Positions 55,514 to 63,037 of a stretch of DNA of 64,000 bases are shown one piece after another. How positions within the stretch are numbered: the stretch's first letter is position 1; each line of letters begins with the position of its first letter. The notes under the pieces are model-generated. The model searched no databases. It was not told where the DNA came from and saw nothing but the letters and a program-made list of their open reading frames with translations. The DNA lies in the NCBI RefSeq assembly GCF_014647755.1, contig NZ_BMPU01000001.1, positions 558,001-622,000 of the forward strand, read 5' to 3'. The stretch is from Porphyromonas pasteri (GTDB taxonomy: Bacteria; Bacteroidota; Bacteroidia; Bacteroidales; Porphyromonadaceae). Both the position numbers and the translations under genes were made by a program.

Positions 55514-56394
55514 TGACTCCGATCCCACAGATCACAGCAGCTGAGGCTGCTCACTACAGCTTGTCCATCCGAACCACTTCGGGTGGACTTGCTTTTTGTA
55601 TCACCTCCGAAGGGACGGAAGGTGCCGCTACTCCCCGCTGCATCCATAGCGGGAGGCTCGAGGCTTCGGCTTCGGCTCACTCCGTCTACGAGGTACTGCA
55701 GGAGCTGTACTTCACGTATGAGTTCCTCGGCTATCCCTACCGCTCCGTCCAATTCTTCTACGAGCCTGAGCAGGCTGTACTTGTCCCCACGTCCCTTCTG
55801 CAAGAGGGAAGAGATGAGCTTTGGCTCCCCCACTCCGAGGACGCTGCAGGGTCACGACAAGGTGAGGCCTTGAGCGCCCTACGCTACACGCTCCCTGACG
55901 ACACGAAGACCTTCGTACTCAGCTGGCAGCGCGAAGCCTATCAGTTCCTTCGCCGCACGCTCCTGCTTGTCAAGCCCGAGCCACACTTCGCTCCCATAGT
56001 AGAGGAAGAGCGGTCGAAGAGCAGAGCTACCCAAGGACGTGAACTCCTTCTCCTTCTTCGCCCCAGCGCAATGGATCTCTTCATCATCGCAGGCGGAGAA
56101 GTCGAGGCGTATAATAGTGCTCCCATCATCTCAGGGCACAATGAGGAGATCGTAGCAGGCGAAGTGGTCTTCTACACCTTTGCCTTCTGGCGCCACTTCG
56201 CTCTCGAGGGGAATGCAGACCGCCTCACGATCGCCTTCAGTGAGGAAGAGAAAGCCCCTGCACTCGCACAGCTCCAAGGAGCGACCCTCGAGGCGAGCGA
56301 ACTACTTCGCCCCTACATCTCACAGATCACCATCCAAGGCTACCGTAGCCTCCCACACGCTGGGAGCGAGGCAGCCACATCCCCACAAGCTTAA
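55513..56394 (+). CDS. DUF3822 family protein
   Basis: 293 residues, no signal peptide or membrane helix. YEFLGYPYRSVQFFYEPEQAVLVPTSLL-like text (read in parts) and FYTFAFWRHF fit the Bacteroidetes DUF3822 family, which has an actin-like or hydrolase-free fold and no known activity. It lies directly before rsmD, as the family usually does, so a role in rRNA methylation or ribosome assembly is possible but unproven. Confidence 0.75.
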   Translation: MTPIPQITAAEAAHYSLSIRTTSGGLAFCITSEGTEGAATPRCIHSGRLEASASAHSVYEVLQELYFTYEFLGYPYRSVQFFYEPEQAVLVPTSLLQEGRDELWLPHSEDAAGSRQGEALSALRYTLPDDTKTFVLSWQREAYQFLRRTLLLVKPEPHFAPIVEEERSKSRATQGRELLLLLRPSAMDLFIIAGGEVEAYNSAPIISGHNEEIVAGEVVFYTFAFWRHFALEGNADRLTIAFSEEEKAPALAQLQGATLEASELLRPYISQITIQGYRSLPHAGSEAATSPQA

Positions 56395-56400
56395 GAGAAC

Positions 56401-56979
56401 ATGCGCATCATCGGAGGTAAGTACAAGCGCCGCCGCTTCGACGTACCCAAGAGCTTCAACGCTCGCCCCACGACAGACTTCGCCAAGGAGAACCTCTTCA
56501 ACGTCCTTCAGTACTACATCGACTTTGAGGACGCCACAGCCCTTGACCTCTTCAGCGGGACGGGCAGCATATCGGCAGAGCTCATCTCCCGAGGCTGTAG
56601 CCGTGTGATCGCACTCGAGCAGAGACGGGAGCACGCGCTCTTCATTCGCTCCATCGCTCGCGAGCTGAAGGAGGAAGGGCGCCTGCAGGTCTTGCAGTCC
56701 GATGTCTTCCGCTACCTCCAGGCTTCGAAGGGCGGAAGGCCACAGTTCGACTTCATCTTCGCCGACCCACCTTACAAGCTGAAGGAGATCGCTACCCTCC
56801 CGCAGATGATCCTTAGCTCGGGGCTCCTCAAGAGCGACGGCGTCGTCGTCGTGGAGCATCCCGGCACGTATGACTTCTCCGAGCTCCCCCACTTCGCTGA
56901 GCATCGTGAATATGGCTCGGTCAACTTCTCCATCTTCACCCTCGCCGAAGACGAGGAGGAAGGTGAGGCCGAAGAATAG
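56401..56979 (+). CDS. rsmD: 16S rRNA (guanine966-N2)-methyltransferase RsmD
   Basis: 192 residues. MRIIGGKYKRRRFDVP and RPTTDFAKENLFNVL open the protein, LDLFSGTGSISAE binds S-adenosylmethionine, and FADPPYKL (DPPY at 122-125) is the N2-guanine methylase motif. It methylates 16S rRNA late in 30S assembly. It begins 6 bases after DUF3822. Confidence 0.94.
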   Translation: MRIIGGKYKRRRFDVPKSFNARPTTDFAKENLFNVLQYYIDFEDATALDLFSGTGSISAELISRGCSRVIALEQRREHALFIRSIARELKEEGRLQVLQSDVFRYLQASKGGRPQFDFIFADPPYKLKEIATLPQMILSSGLLKSDGVVVVEHPGTYDFSELPHFAEHREYGSVNFSIFTLAEDEEEGEAEE

Positions 56980-56986
56980 CCCAGCT

Positions 56987-57838
56987 ATGCTCAACGAGGA
57001 AGGAGCGACCAGCGAAGCCCAGCTCTTGGAGCTCTTGGCGCTACGTGCAGCGGGCCTTCCGCCACGCAAGCTCCTTCGACTCTTCCTCTCGGACGAAGCT
57101 AAGCCTGCCGAACTTCCCTTAGATCTACCGAAAGACATCGATTGCTATCGCGAGATGATCGAGCGAGCCCTTCCTCTGGCCGAGGAGGAGCTCGCTCGTT
57201 GTCGTCAAGTGGGCATCACGCTACTCCCCTACTTCGCCAGCGACTACCCGAAGGCACTTCACGCCTTGGGTGGAGCGCGCCCCGTGCTGCTCTATGCTAA
57301 GGGTGACCTTGGTTTACTTCAAAGTCCCGCCTCCATCCTCGGTATAGTCGGCACACGCCAGCCAAGTCCCGAAGGTCTCGCCGCTGCCCATCGCATAGCC
57401 TACGAAGAGGCGGAGAAGGGGCGAGTCATCCTAAGCGGCCTGGCCTATGGGTGCGACGCCGCAGCCCACCACGGGGCACTCGAAGCGACAGGGCGTACCA
57501 TCGCCGTCATCGCCACGGGCCTTGACCGCACACACCCCGAGGCACATCAAGCACTCCAAGATCGGATCATCGCCTCGGGTGGACTTATGCTCTCCGAATA
57601 TCCGCTGGCTACGCCCGTCAACACGTACCGCCTCGTCGCTCGTGACCGCCTGCAAGCCGCCCTCAGCGCCGAGCTTCTCGTCATCGAATGCGGTGCCCAA
57701 AGCGGTACGATGCACACCGTGCGCTTCGCCGAAAGGTACCACCGCCCGATCTTCGCACTCCCTCCCCACACCGACTGCCTTCCCTCGCTGGAGGGAAATA
57801 GGCAGCTCCTCCTGTCAGGGCGCGCTAAGCCCTGGTAA
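56987..57838 (+). CDS. Short, divergent DprA/Smf-family protein
   Basis: I start at ATG 56987 (283 residues); the longer frame from 56870 runs inside rsmD. The Rossmann-like DprA domain is clear: GIVGTRQPSPEGL, RVILSGLAYGCDAAAHHGAL, IAVIATGLDRTHPEAH, LMLSEYPL, CGAQSGTMHT. However, the ssDNA-contact stretch that reads RNRIIAGLS in the canonical paralog at 63038 reads VARDRLQAALS here, and there is no C-terminal winged helix. DprA loads RecA on incoming DNA. Whether this short form does so is unclear. Confidence 0.82.
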   Translation: MLNEEGATSEAQLLELLALRAAGLPPRKLLRLFLSDEAKPAELPLDLPKDIDCYREMIERALPLAEEELARCRQVGITLLPYFASDYPKALHALGGARPVLLYAKGDLGLLQSPASILGIVGTRQPSPEGLAAAHRIAYEEAEKGRVILSGLAYGCDAAAHHGALEATGRTIAVIATGLDRTHPEAHQALQDRIIASGGLMLSEYPLATPVNTYRLVARDRLQAALSAELLVIECGAQSGTMHTVRFAERYHRPIFALPPHTDCLPSLEGNRQLLLSGRAKPW

Positions 57839-57867
57839 GAGCGCCCTTTATATGGAGGAAAACTTCC

Positions 57868-57985
57868 GTATATGCGCAGAGAAATTTCCGTATATACGAA
57901 AATAAATTTCTGCATATGCGAAAAAAGATTTCTGCATATACGGAAATTTCCTTCCGCATATACTCAAGGAAATCGCTGTATATAC
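57868..57985. repeat. 22-bp palindrome array, TTCCGTATATACGGAA class (6 units)
   Basis: Centres GTATATGC, GTATATAC, GCATATGC, GCATATAC, GCATATAC and GTATATAC start at 57868, 57890, 57912, 57934, 57956 and 57978, exactly 22 bases apart, flanked by TTCC/TTTC and GGAA/GAAA. It is the same class as at 41225. A decayed unit may lie at 57846. Confidence 0.9.
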
Positions 57986-58077
57986 GCTCATCTTTCACCT
58001 CCCTTTCAGCTCTACGACGAAGCCCCTTCGCCCTCACTCCGGCAGCTATGATCAGAGAGCTCGGACAAGCAAAACGA

Positions 58078-58120
58078 GCGCTCCCCGCATCCAGCTGAGA
58101 CAGCCGAATGCGGGGAGCGC
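58078..58120 (-). terminator. Terminator after pgk
   Basis: GCGCTCCCCGCAT (58078-58090) pairs perfectly with 58108-58120. On the minus strand TCGTTTTGC follows. Confidence 0.82.
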
Positions 58121-58155
58121 CTTGTGAAAAGAGGTAGCCGAAGCTACGTCTTCGC

Positions 58156-59412
58156 TTAGTCTTCGATAGCCGCGATACCGGGGAGCTTCTTGCCCTCGAT
58201 AGCTTCGAGGAGAGCACCACCACCCGTGGAAACGTAGGAGACCTTGTCAGCGTAACCGAACTTGTTTACGCAAGCGACACTGTCACCACCACCGACGAGC
58301 GAGAAGGCACCATTAGCCGTAGCTTCAGCGATAGCAGCAGCTACAGCACGTGAGCCATCAGCGAAGTTGTCCATTTCGAAGACACCCGTAGGACCGTTCC
58401 AAAGGATGGTCTTCGAGCCAAGGATGACTTCGCGATAAGCCTTGATGCTGTCGGGGCCGATGTCCATACCGATCCAGCCAGCGGGGATATTGTCGTTCTG
58501 AGCGAAGGCCGTCTTAGCATCGTTGCTGAAAGCATCAGCGATCTTCGAGTCCGTAGAGAGGACGAGGTTCACACCGTTAGCCTTAGCCTTAGCGACGATC
58601 TCGCGAGCCAGATCCAGCTTATCATCTTCGCAGAGGGAAGCACCGATGTTGCCACCAGCAGCCTTAGCGAAGGTGTAGGTCATAGCACCCGTGAGGATGA
58701 GGTTGTCTACCTTGCCGAGGAGGTTCTCGATGATGTCGATCTTAGAAGAGACCTTCGAGCCACCCATGATAGCGGTGAAGGGACGCTGGATATCCTGCAT
58801 GACCTTGTTCACAGCATCTACTTCCTTACCCATGAGGTAACCGAAGAGCTTGTGGTCAGCATCAAAGTAAGCAGCGATGAGCGCCGTAGAAGCGTGAGCG
58901 CGGTGGGCCGTACCGAAGGCGTCGTTGACATAGACATCAGCAAGAGCAGCGAGCTTCTTGGTGAATTCCTTCTGGCTTTCCTTGATCGCCTTCTTAGCAG
59001 CAGCCTTCTCTTCGTCAGAAGCATCTTCGGCCAAGCCGCGGGGCTTGCCTTCTTCTTCAGCGTAGAAGCGGAGGTTCTCGAGAAGGAGAGCTTCGCCGGG
59101 CTTGAGGTTAGCAGCGAGCTTACGAGCTTCTTCGCCTACGCAGTCGGGAGCGAACTTGACATCGACGCCAAGGCACTTAGAGACGTGAGGGAGGATGTGG
59201 CGAAGGGAGAACTTATCCTCGACCTTCTTAGGACGGCCAAGGTGAGAGCCGATGATGACCGAGCCACCGTCAGCAAGGATCTTCTTGAGGGTAGGGAGAG
59301 CAGCGCGGATACGCGTGTCGTCGGTGATGTTGAAGTCTGCGTCGAGGGGCACGTTGAAGTCCACACGGACGAAAGCCTTCTTACCAGCGAAGTTGAACTG
59401 ATCAATCGTCAT
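58156..59412 (-). CDS. pgk: Phosphoglycerate kinase
   Basis: 418 residues. RVDFNVPLD (17-25), [61 protein letters not shown] and GGGDSVACV are the classic blocks of both domains. It makes ATP from 1,3-bisphosphoglycerate. It has its own promoter and terminator. Confidence 0.97.
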   Translation of the reverse strand: MTIDQFNFAGKKAFVRVDFNVPLDADFNITDDTRIRAALPTLKKILADGGSVIIGSHLGRPKKVEDKFSLRHILPHVSKCLGVDVKFAPDCVGEEARKLAANLKPGEALLLENLRFYAEEEGKPRGLAEDASDEEKAAAKKAIKESQKEFTKKLAALADVYVNDAFGTAHRAHASTALIAAYFDADHKLFGYLMGKEVDAVNKVMQDIQRPFTAIMGGSKVSSKIDIIENLLGKVDNLILTGAMTYTFAKAAGGNIGASLCEDDKLDLAREIVAKAKANGVNLVLSTDSKIADAFSNDAKTAFAQNDNIPAGWIGMDIGPDSIKAYREVILGSKTILWNGPTGVFEMDNFADGSRAVAAAIAEATANGAFSLVGGGDSVACVNKFGYADKVSYVSTGGGALLEAIEGKKLPGIAAIED

Positions 59413-59451
59413 AGAGTAATTGAGCTAATAATACATTACTTGAATTGCCCA

Positions 59452-59459
59452 CAAATGTA
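59452..59459 (-). promoter_or_regulatory. pgk promoter -7 box
   Basis: CAAATGTA on plus reads TACATTTG on minus, 40 bases before the pgk start. Confidence 0.55.
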
Positions 59460-59490
59460 CGTAATTATGAGCACTTATGGCTATTATCGT

Positions 59491-59498
59491 TATCTTTG
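59491..59498 (+). promoter_or_regulatory. Promoter -7 box of the HU/SPOR gene
   Basis: TATCTTTG matches TAnnTTTG, 27 bases before the start at 59526. It is back to back with the pgk promoter. Confidence 0.55.
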
Positions 59499-59525
59499 TG
59501 ACAGTATCTATAATGCACTAAGAGT

Positions 59526-60482
59526 ATGAATAGTCGCCTCGCCGAGCAGATATCCTATCTCCTACTACGCCACGAGTACGTCGTCGTACCCCAGTTGGGT
59601 GGATTCATCAGAGAGAAGCTCCCCGCCAGCTATGACCGTAGCAAGCATCTGGCCTACCCTCCCTCTGCCGAGCTCCACTTCAATGCCGAGATGACCCACA
59701 GCGATGGGCTTCTCGAGGAGCGCTATGCCCTTCTCCTGGGGCTATCGCTTCGTCGTGCTCGCCTCGTACTCGAGGAGGAAGTAAGCCAGCTGCGTCACCA
59801 GCTTATCCAGCAGGGCACGTATCATCTCTCAGGCATCGGGGAGCTTCAGCTCTCCCGCGAAGGACACCTCAGCTTCACGCCAGATAGCGCCGCCCTCGCT
59901 ACAAGTGCCAGCGCTTACGGCTATGCGCCCCTGTCTCTTCCCGCACTACCTCAGGCTACCAGCGGCAGACAAGCACTCTCAAGCGAGCAGGACAGCCGCT
60001 ATATCTCCCTGCGACTCCCCAAGCGTGCGCTGGGCTATGCAGCTGCCGTCGTCATCGCGATCCTTGCACTCCTCCCCTGGGGGAACAAGGTCGAAACGGA
60101 GCAGCACTATCAAGCAGGCTTCACCCCTTCTGTCGAAGTGGCACGCCAGCTCTTCGGTGAAGAGAAGAAGGTAGCAGACACTTCTTCCGAAGCCACAGCC
60201 AAGGACGAACAAGGCAACCTCCGCTGGTCTACCCAGCAAGATGGCCGCTACTATATCATCATCGCTACCGAGCGTTCCGAGGAGCGCATCCAGACCTACG
60301 TAGAGCAGGCTCGCACTACCCTCCCCGAAGCCTCGCTCACAGCACTTCGCTCCCCCCGTGGTCGCACGATTCGTCTTGCTCTTACCTCCTTCGACTCCTC
60401 TGCTGAGGCCTACGCTTACCTCAACGAGCTGGTGAAGGAGCATCCCGCCCACCGCTCAGCGTGGGTCTTCCACAACAACTAA
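59526..60482 (+). CDS. HU-like (CCDC81 type) and SPOR domain membrane protein
   Basis: 318 residues. The first 120 hold two HU-like subdomains (LLRHEYVVVPQLGGFI, YHLSGIGELQLSREGHLSF) of the CCDC81-HU type. A membrane helix follows at about 168-186 (GYAAAVVIAILALLPW), and the C terminus (about 235-318) is a SPOR domain (RYYIIIATERSEERIQTYVEQA). SPOR domains bind denuded septal peptidoglycan, so with the HU part inside the cell it may link DNA or another partner to the division site. The family is common in Bacteroidales and not well studied. Confidence 0.83.
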   Translation: MNSRLAEQISYLLLRHEYVVVPQLGGFIREKLPASYDRSKHLAYPPSAELHFNAEMTHSDGLLEERYALLLGLSLRRARLVLEEEVSQLRHQLIQQGTYHLSGIGELQLSREGHLSFTPDSAALATSASAYGYAPLSLPALPQATSGRQALSSEQDSRYISLRLPKRALGYAAAVVIAILALLPWGNKVETEQHYQAGFTPSVEVARQLFGEEKKVADTSSEATAKDEQGNLRWSTQQDGRYYIIIATERSEERIQTYVEQARTTLPEASLTALRSPRGRTIRLALTSFDSSAEAYAYLNELVKEHPAHRSAWVFHNN

Positions 60483-60526
60483 GCCTTAGCTGCTCCCCAA
60501 GACGACAGCAGCTCCTCCCCATACAA

Positions 60527-61552
60527 GTGGAGTCCATCTCCCTACACGACATCGTCACACAGATTAAAGCCGAGGCTCTTCGCTTCGGCTTCTCTGCTTG
60601 TGGCATCGCTCAAGCTGGCGCTGTCCCCGAAGCTATTCTGCAGGAATACGACTCATGGATCGAGACGGGCTACCATGGCGATATGGATTACTTAGCCCGC
60701 AATCGTGAGCTAAGAAGTGACCCGCGCGTGCTTCTCCCTGGGACAAAGACGCTCATCATGGTAGCGATGAACTACTATCCTGAGACAAAGCAAGCCCCCG
60801 AAGCCCCACAGTTCGCCTACTATGCCTACGGGCGAGACTACCATAAGGTCGTCAAGAAAAGGCTTGACCAGCTCTTAGCCTACATGCGCTCAGAGCTACA
60901 GCTCCCCGTCACGGGGCGCGCCTTCTCTGACTCCGCACCGATCATGGAGCGCTATTGGGCCGAGCAGGCAGGGCTTGGCTGGCGCGGAAAGAACAGCCTA
61001 CTCATCATCCCACGTGCAGGGAGCTACTTCGTCTTGGGTGAGCTCCTCATCGACATAGAGCTACCGACGGATAGTCCGATGCGCAACCTCTGCGGACGCT
61101 GTGAGCGCTGCCAGACCTCCTGCCCGACAGAGGCTTTCCTCGAACCTGGGCGTATCGATGCACGCCGATGCATCAGCTACCTCACCATCGAGCAGAAGGG
61201 TGAGATCCCCCCCGAGCTCCGCGAACGCATGGGACGTCGGGTCTACGGATGTGATGCCTGCCAACAGTGCTGCCCATGGAACCGCTATGCTCGCCCCACG
61301 ACCATCGCCGACTACACTCCACGCGAAGCCCTGCTCTCCCTCTCCCCCAAGGAACTCGAAGCTATGAGCGAAGAAGAGTACTTGGCCCTCTTTGCAGGTA
61401 CAGCTGTCAAGCGAGCTGGGCTTGCGGGCCTACAGCGCACGATGCGAGATCTGCGAGGCAACTTCACCTTGCCCATAGACACCGCTTCTACTTCAAGCGC
61501 AGTCCGTCGCTTCATTCGCCCTACCACAGACGACACCACCTCCGAGGGCTAA
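60527..61552 (+). CDS. queG: Epoxyqueuosine reductase QueG
   Basis: I choose GTG 60527 (341 residues, beginning VESISLHDIVTQIKAEA); the frame opens at 60461 inside the preceding gene, but the extra residues do not match the family. Two 4Fe-4S clusters are seen: CGRCERCQTSCPTEAF and CDACQQCCPWN. SDSAPIMERYWAEQAGLGWRG has the conserved Asp. It reduces epoxyqueuosine to queuosine in tRNA with a cobalamin cofactor, so it is another B12 user in this window. Confidence 0.93.
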   Translation: MESISLHDIVTQIKAEALRFGFSACGIAQAGAVPEAILQEYDSWIETGYHGDMDYLARNRELRSDPRVLLPGTKTLIMVAMNYYPETKQAPEAPQFAYYAYGRDYHKVVKKRLDQLLAYMRSELQLPVTGRAFSDSAPIMERYWAEQAGLGWRGKNSLLIIPRAGSYFVLGELLIDIELPTDSPMRNLCGRCERCQTSCPTEAFLEPGRIDARRCISYLTIEQKGEIPPELRERMGRRVYGCDACQQCCPWNRYARPTTIADYTPREALLSLSPKELEAMSEEEYLALFAGTAVKRAGLAGLQRTMRDLRGNFTLPIDTASTSSAVRRFIRPTTDDTTSEG

Positions 61553-61645
61553 GCCACACTCGACCAGATAGGATCAGCTCTCTCACCGACGAAAGAAGGG
61601 CTACCCATAGTAGTATAAGAATAAGACTATACTGATCAGTAAAGC

Positions 61646-62032
61646 AACCTATATTGGTCAGCGAGTCAACCTACTATTAGGTCGTTGCTCTGCGTAGGGA
61701 TAAAAGTTGTGGACGAGTGGCAGATAAGTTTGGGCTACGTACGTGGCTCTAATATCTACGTACGTGGATATTTGGATTTACGTACCTGGTCTTTAAGACT
61801 ACGTGCATAGACAGAGGAAAACCACTACGTGAAGGCGCTTTTTTCTTCGCGAGAACGACGCTTTTCCCTCCGCTGGATAAGAGGAATACTTACGATAAGG
61901 CGAAGGGCTTGTTTATCTCTTCGGAGGGGCATTATCGGGGAGCTGAGCGCACGATGCCTTAGCACAATTAGTAGGGGGAAGGACTCTGAGGCAACAGTCT
62001 CATGTTGGTTGAGCCAGTGACCAATATAGATT
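61646..62032. mobile_element. MITE-like non-coding element, copy 3
   Basis: Ends at 61646-61671 and 62007-62032 are inverted repeats matching at 21 of 26 positions (CTATATTGGTCA, TCAACC). The conserved interior runs from 61681 to about 61922 and includes CTACGTACGTGG-like 12-mers 21-22 bases apart. The right part 61923-62000 matches copy 2. Left-arm palindromes are reduced to two. A short frame at 61829-62020 is not convincing as a gene. A lone palindrome GGGATATATCCC lies at 62078. Confidence 0.75.
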
Positions 62033-62133
62033 CACGGCCATCATCAATAAAAGAATGCCTAAAACTCTTCTTATAAGGGGATATATCCCTGGATGAATTA
62101 TCACCCACCTTCTTCTAATCCATTCAGTTCTTG

Positions 62134-62141
62134 TACCTTTG
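62134..62141 (+). promoter_or_regulatory. Promoter -7 box of the DUF5020 gene
   Basis: TACCTTTG matches TAnnTTTG, 54 bases before the start at 62196. Confidence 0.55.
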
Positions 62142-62195
62142 CAGACGAATGCACGAGATGGCTACCACCCTTAGCTTAACACACTTAATCCGTAG

Positions 62196-62963
62196 ATGAA
62201 ACAAAGCCTTCGCCTCGGCCTTCGGGCTCTCGTCCTCACGAGTCTTTCCCTCCTCGCTGTACCCGCCATGGGGCAGAATATCCAGCTGCACTATGACCTC
62301 GGTCGCTACCTCTACCCCAAGGTACAGGCTGACCGTCCGCGCATGACGATGACCGTAGAGCAGCAGAGCCTTGACCGCTTCGGCGATACGTTCTACTTCG
62401 TCGATATGTCCTTCCTCCAGCAGGGAGCAGTGAGTGCCAACTGGAAGTTCATGCGCAACCTACGCTTTTGGCAGGGTCCACTCTCTTGGCACGTGCGCTA
62501 TGACGGCGGCCTGCGCTTCATCAATGCCAATGCTCCCGAACCTGTGGGCTCACGTGCGATCTCGCTCAATGATGCTTTCATGACGGGGGTGACCTACACC
62601 TATCTCAGCCCCGAGCGTCGCACGATGCTCAGCCTCACCCCACTCTACAAGTATATACGTGGGATTGCCCAGCCACACAACTATGAGCTCTGCGGAGTAT
62701 GGAAGTTTGCTCCTGGGAATGGTCTCATCACCGCCACGGGCTTCTTCAGCTGGTGGCACCAGAAAGATCCCCGAATAGGTTGGGACTCGGACTTCAAGTT
62801 CATGTCGCAGCCACAGGTGTGGTGCAACCTCAACAAGATCCCAGGTGTCGCACCAGACTTCAACCTCAGCATAGGTAGCGAAGTGCGTATATCAAAGAAT
62901 GTCGATGCCCCTCAGTGGCTCGTAGCACCGACACTCGCCCTCAAATGGAGCTTCGGTAAATAG
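62196..62963 (+). CDS. DUF5020 outer-membrane barrel protein
   Basis: 255 residues with a signal peptide (LVLTSLSLLAVPAMGQ). The mature part has alternating strands ending in aromatic residues: IQLHYDLGRYLY, DRFGDTFYFVDMSF, FWQGPLSWHVRYDGG, and a C-terminal PTLALKWSFGK. This fits DUF5020, related in layout to Tsx-like nucleoside channels of the outer membrane. Ligand unknown. It is monocistronic with a strong terminator. Confidence 0.83.
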   Translation: MKQSLRLGLRALVLTSLSLLAVPAMGQNIQLHYDLGRYLYPKVQADRPRMTMTVEQQSLDRFGDTFYFVDMSFLQQGAVSANWKFMRNLRFWQGPLSWHVRYDGGLRFINANAPEPVGSRAISLNDAFMTGVTYTYLSPERRTMLSLTPLYKYIRGIAQPHNYELCGVWKFAPGNGLITATGFFSWWHQKDPRIGWDSDFKFMSQPQVWCNLNKIPGVAPDFNLSIGSEVRISKNVDAPQWLVAPTLALKWSFGK

Positions 62964-62984
62964 CCCCGAACGTATCAAATAAGC

Positions 62985-63027
62985 GAAGCCCTTAGGACTG
63001 ATCAGAGTCCTAAGGGCTTCTTCTTAT
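62985..63027. terminator. Terminator between DUF5020 and dprA (convergent genes)
   Basis: GAAGCCCTTAGGACT (62985-62999) pairs perfectly with 63006-63020 over a loop of six, then TTCTTATTTC. It serves DUF5020 and may also stop the convergent dprA. Confidence 0.88.
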
Positions 63028-63037
63028 TTCATCGCCT

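Noticed and set aside
56870-56986. N-terminal extension of the short DprA protein
   Set aside because: These 39 codons lie inside rsmD in another frame and read as Ser/Pro-rich shadow text; the ATG at 56987 is 8 bases after the rsmD stop.
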